Shown here: in pieces, positions 1 to 8,049 of the stretch
How positions within the stretch are numbered: the stretch's first letter is position 1
Layout: every line of letters begins with the position of its first letter
Origin: JACDAE01 sp034438015
GTDB lineage: Bacteria > Chloroflexota > Ktedonobacteria > Ktedonobacterales > Ktedonobacteraceae
Direction: 5' to 3'
DNA: 29,390 nucleotides
Assembly (NCBI GenBank): GCA_034438015.1
Contig: DAOTTD010000123.1
Span: 1 to 29,390, forward strand
Notes under the pieces: generated by a model
The model's database searches: none
Told to the model about the DNA's origin: nothing
What the model saw: the letters and a program-made list of their open reading frames with translations, nothing else
Position numbers and translations under genes: made by a program

Positions 1-1225
1 GCACCGGGCCAAAGATCTCTTCCTGCACCACCCGCATGTCTTGCTTGACATCGACCAGCACGGTGGGTTCGACAAAGTAGCCCTGCTCGCCGTACCTCTT
101 GCCTCCAGACAGGGCCCTGGCCCCTTCAGCAGTGCCGACATCGAGGTAGCCGGTGACGCGGCGGAATTGCTCATCGGAGATCAGCGGTCCCATCTCCGTG
201 GTCGCATCCATGCCAGACCCCAGCTTGATCTTCTTGGCTTCATCAGCCACGCCCGAAACGATCTTGTCAAAGGCCTTGTCTTCGACGTAGAGGCGAGAGC
301 CAGCGCAGCAACATTGACCATGATTGAAGAAGATCGCATGAGCGGCCCCCTTGATGGCCAGTTCCGGATCAGCATCCGCGAGCACGACATTGGGGGACTT
401 GCCACCTAATTCGAGCGAAACTTTCTTCAGGTTGCCAATCGCCGCCTGCACGATCATCTTGCCCACTTCAGTCGAGCCGGTGAAAGCTACCTTATCGACA
501 TCGGGATGGGCAGCCAGTGGACCGCCCGCTTGCGGACCATTCCCGGTGAGGATATTGATCACTCCTGCAGGGAAGCCCGCTTCCTGAATCATATCCCCTA
601 GCAGCAGGGCTGACAGGGACGTTTCCACCGCAGGCTTGAGGATGATGGTACAGCCAGCAGCCAGTGCAGGCCCCAGTTTCCAGGCGGCCATCAGCAGCGG
701 GAAGTTCCAGGGAATGATTTGGGCGACAACGCCAACTGGCTCGCGCAGGGTATAGGCAAAATAGGTCTGGGGAGTGTAAAGAGAAAGAGGAATTGTATTG
801 CCTTCAATCTTGTTGGTCCAGCCTGCCATATAGCGGAACAGATCGATAGAAAGCGGAACGTCTGCCGCGCGGGCGACAGTAATGGGCTTGCCATTGTCAA
901 GGGTTTCGAGCTGAGCAAACTCCTCGGCGTGCTCCTCCATGAGGTCGGCCAGCTTCGTCATGAGGCGACCACGCGCAGAGGGGGACATCGAACGCCAGGG
1001 ACCGGACTCGAAGGCGCGACGTGCGGCCTGAACGGCCCGGTTGACGTCCTCTTTTTCCCCTGCCGCGACGTGAGCGATCACCTGACCAGTCGCTGGATCA
1101 TAGACGGGCCAGGTCTTTCCCGAAGCGGCCTCTACCCACTGGCCGCCAATGAGCATTTTTCTTGGAATGGAGAGAAACTGGTTGACTTGCGGTGTACGTT
1201 GAACCAGTGTATCGGATACTGCCAT
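1..1225 (-). CDS. NAD(P)-dependent aldehyde dehydrogenase (3' end outside window)
   Basis: Oxidises an aldehyde to a carboxylate with NAD(P)+; the substrate cannot be told from sequence, though the protein resembles betaine- and phenylacetaldehyde-dehydrogenase-type enzymes. The start ATG at 1225 follows AAAGGA at suitable spacing, and 408 codons are visible before the window edge. Family motifs appear in order: the IPWNFPL segment, GPALAAGCT, the FTGST nucleotide-binding motif near 490-475, the ELGGKSP motif containing the general-base Glu, and GQCCCAGSR near 315-290 with the catalytic cysteine in a run of three Cys. The visible end reads VVQEEIFGPV, the usual late ALDH motif, so roughly 80-100 residues are missing. 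It is divergent from the response regulator at 1621, which is therefore a possible but unproven controller. Confidence 0.93.
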   Translation of the reverse strand, partial: MAVSDTLVQRTPQVNQFLSIPRKMLIGGQWVEAASGKTWPVYDPATGQVIAHVAAGEKEDVNRAVQAARRAFESGPWRSMSPSARGRLMTKLADLMEEHAEEFAQLETLDNGKPITVARAADVPLSIDLFRYMAGWTNKIEGNTIPLSLYTPQTYFAYTLREPVGVVAQIIPWNFPLLMAAWKLGPALAAGCTIILKPAVETSLSALLLGDMIQEAGFPAGVINILTGNGPQAGGPLAAHPDVDKVAFTGSTEVGKMIVQAAIGNLKKVSLELGGKSPNVVLADADPELAIKGAAHAIFFNHGQCCCAGSRLYVEDKAFDKIVSGVADEAKKIKLGSGMDATTEMGPLISDEQFRRVTGYLDVGTAEGARALSGGKRYGEQGYFVEPTVLVDVKQDMRVVQEEIFGPV

Positions 1226-1620
1226 GGTTCATTCCTTTCTAATAGCTGGATATTCGTAGACTACTCTGTCTTCTTCCGCCCCTATCGATCAGTCACACGG
1301 CAAAGTTCAGTAAAAACACAACACAAAATTCACAATACGACTGTAGCAATGATCCGAGAACGAGAAAGCACTTCAGAAGGGCTATCTCACCCTCTCAAAA
1401 TATACTGTGAGATCGGTGAATGGGACGTAACAGTAGAGACGATCTCTGGTAAAAAGATGGTAAAAATATCTCTTTGATACAATATATCGTTATACAACTA
1501 TCGGCGTGACATCATTTTATCAGACAAGAAAAATTGTCATACAAGCTCCTCTAGCTCGTGTAAAAAGTTATTTTGTATAATATTATTTTGTATAATGAAG
1601 AATAGAAAGGAGATGGCGCT
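1226..1620. other. Intergenic region between divergent aldehyde dehydrogenase and response regulator
   Basis: A 395-bp AT-rich gap without a convincing gene. It must carry both divergent promoters. On the plus side the tandem TATAAT boxes at 1568-1596 are clear. For the minus-strand dehydrogenase only a Shine-Dalgarno site just upstream of 1225 is convincing; no strong -35/-10 pair was found. Confidence 0.6.
1568..1596 (+). promoter_or_regulatory. Tandem direct repeat carrying two TATAAT boxes
   Basis: The 14-mer TTATTTTGTATAAT occurs at 1568-1581 and again at 1583-1596, so two perfect -10 hexamers (1576-1581 and 1591-1596) lie 15 bp apart upstream of the response regulator. Neither has a good -35 at 17 bp, which may mean activator dependence. 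The repeat may also be a binding site for an OmpR-family protein, which usually recognises tandem direct half-sites. Confidence 0.5.
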
Positions 1621-2355
1621 ATGAGTTCTACCCAACGGTCCATACTCCTGGTGGATGACGATCCTGGGATCCTTGCAGCGGTGGGACAAGCACTGACTGC
1701 CCAGGAGTATGAGGTGACGACGGTCACCAATGGCATAGAGGCCTTAGATGCATTCGAGCATAAGCCACCTGAACTGATTCTGCTGGAGCTGATGGTACCC
1801 GGATACGATGGCGTAGAAGTCGTTCGGTACATCCGTAAACACTCTAAAATACCGATCATTGTGATGAGTATCAAAGGGAGCGAGGCTGATGTTGTATCTT
1901 TACTCGATCTAGGTGTTGATGACTACGTAGTCAAGCCTTTCCGCATGGCCGAACTCCTCGCCCGTGTGCGAGCTGTGCTGCGTCGCGTGGGCAAGCTTCC
2001 AGCAACCAGGGTTGTCTGTGGCGCTCTGGAGATTGACACGGAGAAGCACAGAGTCACTGTCGCAGGCCGTGTCATCTGCCTGACACCGATCGAGTATGCA
2101 CTACTAGCTGAACTGGCAGTGGATGTGGGCAAAGTATTGACCACTCAGTTACTCTTGCAGCGGGTGTGGGGCCTTCAATATACTAACAGATCCGACTATG
2201 TAAAGGTGGTTGTATGGCGCCTGCGGGCAAAACTGGAATCCGATCCTGCCCATCCGCAGTACATCATTACTGAACCACATGTGGGGTATCGATTGAACGA
2301 TTTGTTACTAAACAGCCCAGAGCTACTGGACCATTCCAAAACGGGGGCAAACTGA
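1621..2355 (+). CDS. OmpR/KdpE-type response regulator with Glu at the phospho-acceptor position
   Basis: A 244-residue transcription factor with a receiver domain (about 7-120) and a winged-helix DNA-binding domain (about 130-230, ending in the typical VGYRL). The acidic pocket D12-D13, S83 and K105 (VKPF) are present. The residue that should be the phosphorylated Asp is Glu56: the sequence reads LILLELMVPGYDG where the family has LLDL, and the codon is GAG. An Asp-to-Glu change at this site often mimics phosphorylation, so the protein may be constitutively active. No histidine kinase gene lies beside it; the nearest is about 8.5 kb away. The start ATG has AAGGAG 8 nt upstream. The closest known relatives by pattern are KdpE-like regulators, but there are no kdp genes here. 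Confidence 0.93.
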   Translation: MSSTQRSILLVDDDPGILAAVGQALTAQEYEVTTVTNGIEALDAFEHKPPELILLELMVPGYDGVEVVRYIRKHSKIPIIVMSIKGSEADVVSLLDLGVDDYVVKPFRMAELLARVRAVLRRVGKLPATRVVCGALEIDTEKHRVTVAGRVICLTPIEYALLAELAVDVGKVLTTQLLLQRVWGLQYTNRSDYVKVVVWRLRAKLESDPAHPQYIITEPHVGYRLNDLLLNSPELLDHSKTGAN

Positions 2356-2412
2356 TTACTCGCTCACAAGAACTGTGGTCGTTTGTGCTGAAAAGTGAAG
2401 GGCCGTTGAATA

Positions 2413-2450
2413 TTGTAACACCGTAGGGGAAGAGAGTATACTAAACTCTC
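2413..2450 (+). promoter_or_regulatory. Promoter with overlapping palindrome upstream of the MBL-fold gene
   Basis: TTGTAA (2413-2418) and TATACT (2437-2442) are separated by 18 bp, a good sigma-70-type pair. The -10 lies inside an inverted repeat, GAGAGT (2432-2437) and ACTCTC (2445-2450), so a regulator could bind over the -10. The predicted transcript would begin about 40 nt before the ATG at 2492. Confidence 0.5.
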
Positions 2451-2491
2451 GGAGGTATCTTGTAACAACCACGTGTAAGGAAAGGTGAAAT

Positions 2492-3103
2492 ATGGCAACA
2501 AATGATGATCGACCAGGGACCTCATCCGCTGAAGTGCATATTCTCTTTAACGGGTATGTGAACTTAAATACTACCCCAAATGTGCACGTTGTTGCATCAA
2601 CGGTCGCATTCGTGCGAGAGGGTGATGTGCGTGTGATTATTGATCCCGGTATGGTGCCTGATCCCAAGGTCGTGCTTGAGCCACTGGTTACATTGGGCGA
2701 ATCACCTGCTACCATCACTGATGTGATCTTCTCCCATCATCATCCCGACCATACCCTCAATGCTGCCTGGTTCCCCAATGCGCGTTTTCACGACTTTTGG
2801 GCCTTCTACCAGGGCGATAGTTGGCAGAGTCGCCCTGCGGAAAAGTTTGATTTGTCTTCTTCCATTCGACTGATCGAGACGCCCGGACATAGTCCGCAAG
2901 ATATTACGACGCTGGTTGGAACGCCTGATGGTGTGATTGCGTTCACTCACCTCTGGTGGACTGCTTCCGGGCCTGCTGATGACCCATTCGCCAGCGATAT
3001 GGCCGCATTGCGTCGTAATCGAGAGCGGGTATTGCGGGTGGCAAGCCTGATCGTGCCTGGTCATGGTGCTCCCTTTACCCCAGATGAGTCAACGCCTCGC
3101 TAA
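2492..3103 (+). CDS. Metallo-beta-lactamase-fold hydrolase (MBLAC1-like)
   Basis: A 203-residue, probably cytoplasmic zinc hydrolase. The metal motif HHHPDH spans residues 82-87; a second ligand is H133 in TPGHS and a third H191 in VPGHG. The position that normally supplies a bridging Asp (GD) reads FTHLWW, with H153 as the nearest candidate ligand, so metal binding may differ from glyoxalase-II-type enzymes. Length and the lack of extra domains resemble the small MBLAC1-type proteins. The start ATG follows AAGGAAAGG, and a well-formed promoter precedes it. The substrate cannot be assigned. It converges on the S53 peptidase gene downstream. Confidence 0.85.
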   Translation: MATNDDRPGTSSAEVHILFNGYVNLNTTPNVHVVASTVAFVREGDVRVIIDPGMVPDPKVVLEPLVTLGESPATITDVIFSHHHPDHTLNAAWFPNARFHDFWAFYQGDSWQSRPAEKFDLSSSIRLIETPGHSPQDITTLVGTPDGVIAFTHLWWTASGPADDPFASDMAALRRNRERVLRVASLIVPGHGAPFTPDESTPR

Positions 3104-3141
3104 GCGCCATGCTCTGCCAGCTAGCTGTCAAGGTAGAGAGC

Positions 3142-3199
3142 CGCGGGGAGAGAAAAAACCGGCGCATCTGATCTGCAACACGTCTCTTCACTCCCCGCG
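3142..3199. terminator. Possible bidirectional terminator between convergent genes
   Basis: A perfect 9-bp GC-rich inverted repeat, CGCGGGGAG (3142-3150) and CTCCCCGCG (3191-3199), sits between the stops at 3103 (+) and 3230 (-). The loop is long (40 nt) and there is no T-run, so this is only a weak terminator candidate. Confidence 0.3.
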
Positions 3200-3229
3200 C
3201 AGGGAGATGCCAGCGTAGTCCTGCTGAGG

Positions 3230-4816
3230 CTAGTCGCCAGTAGCAGCCACGGGCGCAAGCGCCGCGAGCACCTGCACGCCGTCTGGTGATCCAAAGCCTG
3301 TGCAGGCATTCCAGCCTGTCCCGGCTGAGTAGGCACCATTATTGCCAAGGGTGATGTTATGGAAGGCTGGCGATTGGTGTCCTAATCGGTAAAAAGTGGG
3401 ATTCAGGTAGCCTACATGTCTGCCCAACAACTGGTTGGCGCGGGCAATCAGCCCGGCCCAGAGCGGTGCAACCGCGCTGGTTCCACCAAAGACTAGAGAT
3501 TGCCCATCGACAAGCACCACATAGCCCGTGTTGGGATCAGCGTCACCGGCAACGTCAGGGACGCCGCGCCCGATGTGACCTCTCGGATTGACAGATCGAG
3601 GCACACCGGCTGTTGTCTGCCAGTCCGGCAGACCAAACCTGTCACTGACACCACCACCGGTTGCCGAAGAGTTGGGATCATCGTTCCAGACTTCCTCGCT
3701 CGTAATCTTCCCATTAGAACTCTGGAGACTGGTACCACCACAACCCAGGACGTAGGGGTCAGAAGCAGGAAAATCGACATGGGCCCGGCCACCCTGTACA
3801 CCGTCACCTGAGCCTCTGTCGCCCGCTGCAGCACAGACCGTCACGCCGAGCGCCGCTGCCGCCTGAAATGCCTGGTCCATGTTCTGAATCGCCTGCTTCG
3901 TCCAGCGTGCCTCTGCCTGTCCCCAGCTAATCGAGATCACCGAGGGGGCATTGACGGTATCATGAATGGCTGTGGTGATCGCATCGAGAAACCCTGCGTC
4001 GCTGTTTGGGGCAAAGTAGACGACTATCTTCGCGCCTGGTGCGACGCCACCGATGACCTCAATATCGAGGCAGACTTCTCCATCGTCACTATCTGGCGTT
4101 GATGGCGCGTTTTGTCCACCATCGACCGAGACACTCACGACCTCTGGAACGGCGATGCCAAGCTCCCCAAAGTACTTTGTGAGATCATCGGCGCGGTACC
4201 CTCCGCCCAGTTCGATGATGCCGACTGTCTGACCAGATCCATCGCTGTTCTGTGGGAAGTCATAAATCTGCGCCAGTTGCGGCGGCGTATAGGATATGGT
4301 CTGCGGCTTATTTGCCCTGGGCTGGATGTGCGGGCGAGCCTGAGGACGATTATCGATGCCAAAGACGCCCGTGATGAGCGAGGCAAGTTCCGCCGGGACC
4401 GAGAGCACACCTGTACGGGCCCTGTATGTGGTCCCCTGGTACACATGCTGCTGAAGCTGAACGCCAAAGGCCGCGCCGATGGCATTTACTGTGCCGGACA
4501 GGACCACGACCCGACGTGCGGCACTCGTCTCTTCGATGTCCAGATGATGTTCGCGTGCGAACTGTTCGATCTGCGCAATATCTTCCGCGCTTGCACTATA
4601 TTTGTTGGCATACTCCTCGCGCGACAGCGGCTTCTGCTGGCGCACGGCACGCTCGTTCATATCCGTAGCAAGGTCGCTGCCGGCAGGTGCGCGTAGATAG
4701 ACGCTCACCTTGATACGCTCATCAGGATCAACCGGGCCAACCGCCTGAGAACCCTCAAGAGGGGAGCGCTCGCTATCAGGAAGCGCCACGCGCGGCCTGG
4801 AGTTCTGATCTGTCAT
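3230..4816 (-). CDS. S53 family serine-carboxyl peptidase (sedolisin/kumamolisin-like)
   Basis: A 528-residue endopeptidase, usually acid-active and self-processing. Residues about 25-155 form the pro-kumamolisin activation domain and the rest the subtilisin-like catalytic domain. The catalytic set is complete: E247 and D251 in DGEVCLD, oxyanion Asp D333 in AAGDRGSGD, and nucleophile S446 in GGTSAVAP. No signal peptide is visible, although family members can be secreted without a recognisable one. I chose ATG 4816 because AAAGGAG lies just before it; an in-frame start 18 codons earlier lacks such a site. Near the C-terminus the two Asp side chains that hold Ca2+ in kumamolisin appear as N487 (HNITLG) and N503 (GWNACTG), so the calcium site may be weakened or lost. 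Confidence 0.93.
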   Translation of the reverse strand: MTDQNSRPRVALPDSERSPLEGSQAVGPVDPDERIKVSVYLRAPAGSDLATDMNERAVRQQKPLSREEYANKYSASAEDIAQIEQFAREHHLDIEETSAARRVVVLSGTVNAIGAAFGVQLQQHVYQGTTYRARTGVLSVPAELASLITGVFGIDNRPQARPHIQPRANKPQTISYTPPQLAQIYDFPQNSDGSGQTVGIIELGGGYRADDLTKYFGELGIAVPEVVSVSVDGGQNAPSTPDSDDGEVCLDIEVIGGVAPGAKIVVYFAPNSDAGFLDAITTAIHDTVNAPSVISISWGQAEARWTKQAIQNMDQAFQAAAALGVTVCAAAGDRGSGDGVQGGRAHVDFPASDPYVLGCGGTSLQSSNGKITSEEVWNDDPNSSATGGGVSDRFGLPDWQTTAGVPRSVNPRGHIGRGVPDVAGDADPNTGYVVLVDGQSLVFGGTSAVAPLWAGLIARANQLLGRHVGYLNPTFYRLGHQSPAFHNITLGNNGAYSAGTGWNACTGFGSPDGVQVLAALAPVAATGD

Positions 4817-4917
4817 AGTGTTATCTCCTTTGCGATACATGTTGAGAAGCAGAGTGTGATGACGCTCCACTTCCTATCTGCTCACAAGTCTAGCGTAGTG
4901 TGGCTGAGTTCGCGCCG

Positions 4918-4988
4918 TAAGAATTGAGGGATTCTTATGAGGGGGGTGGGAAAAGAGAGGCTCTGGTTATCCCCTCAGTTTTGAGGGG
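4918..4988. promoter_or_regulatory. Two small inverted repeats between the LuxR-type gene and the peptidase gene
   Basis: TAAGAAT/ATTCTTA (4918-4924, 4931-4937; 6-nt spacer) and CCCCTCA/TGAGGGG (4971-4977, 4982-4988; 4-nt spacer) lie downstream of the LuxR-type stop and upstream of the S53 start. The second could end the LuxR transcript, although no T-run follows. Either could be an operator for the peptidase. Confidence 0.35.
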
Positions 4989-5032
4989 TAGACTGGACAC
5001 CCCTATGCCAGGGAACACACTTGAAGGATGTC

Positions 5033-7591
5033 TCACACCAGATGATGTTCCATGGCGTACCGGGTCGCCGCGGCCCTGGATTTCACTGCTAGCTTGCCAT
5101 AGATCGAGCGCACATGGAAATTGACGGTGACGACCCCGATAACGAGCAGTCTGGCAATCTGGGCACTGGTCAATCCTTGTGTGAGCAGACGCAGCACGTC
5201 CATCTCGCGGGCTGTCAGACCATCAGGAGAGGTGGAAGCCCTGGTCGCATGAGTGCCGGTGGCTGGCGCTGATGACAGTGCCGATGGAGGCTCAGAGCAT
5301 GTGGCCGCTTCCAGCGAGGCAAGGATCTGCCCTGGTGTCAGCGAGCGTCCCTCATCCCATAAGGCTGCGAACACCTCCTCCTTTAACCCGGCACGTGCAG
5401 TAGCCAGGCCCTGTTCGTGAAGGGCCTGTTCAAGGGGAGACCGTGCTGCTCCGATGGCTTCACGCAGAACCTGTCCCGCGCTCCACAGCCGCGTTGCCCA
5501 GGCGGGCTGCCCCTGAGCCATGACGACTCTTCCTGATCCTTCCAGAGAGACGGCGGTCATCCAACTGTCCCCTAACTGTAGGGTTATGGTCAGGCTCTCC
5601 TTGTAGAGTGTACGCGCGAACGCCAGATCGCCCTGCACAAAGACGATATGCCCGAAAGCTGTGAGCGCGTAGGCGATGCCGCGCTGATCGCCTATCCTCC
5701 TGAAGATTGCCAGGGTCTCTTCCTGGAAGAAACGAGCCGCCTGCGCGTTACCCAGATGGAGGGATACCAGCCCCTGGAGGCCCAGCGCATAGGCGATGCT
5801 GCGCTGGTCCCCTATCCTCTTGTAGAGCTGCAAGGCTTCTTCGATCAAGGTCTGTGCGGTCGCATGATCCCCTTGCAGGAAGGCCGTAAAGGCGAGATGG
5901 TAGAGCGCCTCAGCCATAAGGGGCTGATGAGCCTCCTTTCTGGAAATGGTCAGACTCTTCTCATGCAGAGTACGGGCCGCTGCGTAGTCCCCCCTCATCC
6001 AGGCAAGAAGCCCTTGTCCATTCAGGGAACGCGCGATCCCCTGCTGATCCCCTTGCTCCCGAAAGACAAACAAGCTCTCTTCATACAGTATGGCAGCAGA
6101 GGGATAGTCGTTCTGGTGATAAGCTAAAACAGCAGCGGCCACAAGAGCATTGCCCCGCGTGGCTGCGGCGACTATCCGGTCTGCTGCCAGCGCCTGCTTG
6201 AGGAAGTTCACTCCCTCAAGAATATGACCCCGCGTGATCCAGAACCGCTCCAGGGCTTTCCCCAATCGTAAGGCGACCTCCATACTTTCCCCCATCTCTC
6301 CCTGCTCAATTGCCCAGCGAAGTGCCGCTCGCACGTTGTCGTGTTCTCGCTCCAGACGATCGAGCCACACAGCCTGGTGTGGACCACGAAGCTGCTGTTC
6401 GGCCTCTTCGACGAGAGTTAAGTAGTACATGGCATGAGCCCGCCGGGTACTCTCGAGCTCCTGGTTCGTCGTCAGGCATACCCAACCGTACTCGCGAATC
6501 GTTTTCAGCATGACAAAGCGCGGCTCTTCCCCTTCTCTTGCAGTACGCTGTAGCATACTCTTGTCAAGCAGAGAGACCACCCCTTCCAACACCTGGTCCG
6601 TCTGGTCGCTCTCGCTGAGGGCGGCCCTGAGGGCCTCAATAGCCCCTAGTGTACAGCCATTGACAAAGACGGCGAGATAGCGGAAGAGCTGCTTCTCCTT
6701 TGTGTCTAAGAGACAGTAGCTCCACTCCAGCGTGTTGCGCAGGGTCTGCTGCCTCATCGGGACGTCCTGTGGTCCCTTTGTGAGTATTTGAAGGCAATGC
6801 TCAAGGCGCGCGAGGAGTTGGGGTGGCGAAAGCAGCTTCAACCAGGGCGGAGCCAGTTCAAGCGCGAGTGGTAATCCATCCAGGTGCGTACAGATCTCAG
6901 CAATGGTCCGGGCATTGGCAGCGGTCATTTGAAAGTCGGGCACCGCCCTCTTCGCACCTTGCAGGAAGAGGGCGATCGCTGGATAGTGCAAAAGCTCTTC
7001 CTTCGCTGGAAGCTGCGTGAGGTCCGGCAGCGGCAGCGGTAACACAGCAACTTCATATTCCCCAGAGATGTGTAGTACCGCACGACTCGTCACCAGGATC
7101 TTAAGGCCAGGACAGAGCGCGAGAAGGTCCGCCAGCCGCGAGGCTGCCGCCACCACCTGTTCGAAATTATCCAGCAGGAGCAGGAGGTGCTTCTCGCGGA
7201 GAAACGCCTTCAAGAGGTCGAAGAGCGGTTGGCCTCCAATCTCTCGCAGTCCAACGGCTCTGGCAACGGTTGGAATTACCAGGCCGGGATCGCTGATCTC
7301 CATCAACGAAACGAAGCGAACCCCATCGGCAAAGTCATGAAGCAAGCGCGTGACGACCTGCAAACTTAGACGCGTTTTGCCAACGCCCCCTGGTCCTGTG
7401 AGCGTCAGCAGGCGCACCTCTGGCCGTCTCAGCCACGTACACACTATTGCTATCTCCTGCTCACGCCCAAAGAAGGGGGTAAGCTGAGCTGGTAGGGAGG
7501 AAATGTATTCAGACATGACCAACTCTCTTGCCGGTGCAGTATGCTCAGTAGTAGTATCAACACGGTCACTTTCTCTAAGAATACGATGCAC
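5033..7591 (-). CDS. STAND ATPase/TPR regulator with C-terminal LuxR helix-turn-helix
   Basis: An 852-residue signal-integrating transcription regulator. An AAA/NB-ARC-type ATPase module comes first: Walker A GPGGVGKT at 66-73, Walker B LLLLLDNFE at 136-144, a sensor TSR near 168-170, and a GLPLA-type motif at 239-243. A long helical segment follows, with TPR-like repeats between about 400 and 720. The last 63 residues (790-852) are a LuxR/GerE helix-turn-helix (LTAREMDVLRLL, then the recognition helix around TVNFHVRSIYGKL). The start is GTG at 7591 with AAAAAGG upstream; an in-frame ATG 25 codons later is the alternative. Proteins of this design typically bind ATP and an inducer before activating transcription. 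The inducer and target are unknown; the S53 peptidase immediately downstream on the same strand is one candidate. Confidence 0.9.
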   Translation of the reverse strand: MHRILRESDRVDTTTEHTAPARELVMSEYISSLPAQLTPFFGREQEIAIVCTWLRRPEVRLLTLTGPGGVGKTRLSLQVVTRLLHDFADGVRFVSLMEISDPGLVIPTVARAVGLREIGGQPLFDLLKAFLREKHLLLLLDNFEQVVAAASRLADLLALCPGLKILVTSRAVLHISGEYEVAVLPLPLPDLTQLPAKEELLHYPAIALFLQGAKRAVPDFQMTAANARTIAEICTHLDGLPLALELAPPWLKLLSPPQLLARLEHCLQILTKGPQDVPMRQQTLRNTLEWSYCLLDTKEKQLFRYLAVFVNGCTLGAIEALRAALSESDQTDQVLEGVVSLLDKSMLQRTAREGEEPRFVMLKTIREYGWVCLTTNQELESTRRAHAMYYLTLVEEAEQQLRGPHQAVWLDRLEREHDNVRAALRWAIEQGEMGESMEVALRLGKALERFWITRGHILEGVNFLKQALAADRIVAAATRGNALVAAAVLAYHQNDYPSAAILYEESLFVFREQGDQQGIARSLNGQGLLAWMRGDYAAARTLHEKSLTISRKEAHQPLMAEALYHLAFTAFLQGDHATAQTLIEEALQLYKRIGDQRSIAYALGLQGLVSLHLGNAQAARFFQEETLAIFRRIGDQRGIAYALTAFGHIVFVQGDLAFARTLYKESLTITLQLGDSWMTAVSLEGSGRVVMAQGQPAWATRLWSAGQVLREAIGAARSPLEQALHEQGLATARAGLKEEVFAALWDEGRSLTPGQILASLEAATCSEPPSALSSAPATGTHATRASTSPDGLTAREMDVLRLLTQGLTSAQIARLLVIGVVTVNFHVRSIYGKLAVKSRAAATRYAMEHHLV

Positions 7592-8049
7592 AAAACCTTT
7601 TTCAGTACATGAGGTTTTGGATCATGCTGCAAAAATAATGCCGATCTTATGTTTCACACTTTCTCTTTCATGTAACTGTTCAGGTGGCCTCCTGACTCCT
7701 CAGCGCCAAAAGCGCTTCGCAAGCGGTTTGCATGAGTCATTCCAAACTTTTGAAACAAAAGTTCACAAAAACGGGGGTGCAGGGGCTACGCCCCCTGCCG
7801 GGGTTCGGGGTGTCCCCGAAATACTCTTTTTCCCCCTTTTGCGCGCCGCCTGCGGCGGCGCGAGAGGAGAGAAAAGGCGGCGGGACACCCCGCGCCCCGG
7901 CAAAGGGCTGGCCGCCCTTTGCAATCCCGCCTGAGAAGCGGATAGATGGACATCGAACGCCGGTTCGAAACATTCGGGATGACTCATGAGCAATGGTGCG
8001 AGCCGCAGAGCGGCGAGGAGTCCGGGAAGAGGGGTCTGAAGAGATATGA
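7592..8049. other. Intergenic region dominated by GC-rich palindromes
   Basis: A 458-bp gap between two minus-strand genes. The part near 7592-7740 is AT-richer and should hold the LuxR-type gene's promoter. The rest is mostly the palindrome cluster at 7779-7922. I see no convincing gene; small open frames here run through the hairpins. Confidence 0.6.
7779..7922. repeat. Cluster of four GC-rich hairpins within a larger inverted repeat
   Basis: Hairpins in order: 7-bp arms at 7779-7798 (GCAGGGG/CCCCTGC), 7-bp arms at 7804-7820 (TTCGGGG/CCCCGAA), 9-bp arms at 7842-7862 (CGCGCCGCC/GGCGGCGCG, 3-nt loop), and 9-bp arms at 7900-7922 (GCAAAGGGC/GCCCTTTGC). In addition, 7796-7816 pairs with 7882-7902 at 19 of 21 positions, making one large cruciform. 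This resembles REP/MITE-type intergenic elements; I see no transposase. Confidence 0.7.

Noticed and set aside
719..1477. A 252-codon plus-strand frame opposite the aldehyde dehydrogenase
   Set aside because: It is antisense to a gene with full ALDH motifs, has no family signature and no good ribosome site.
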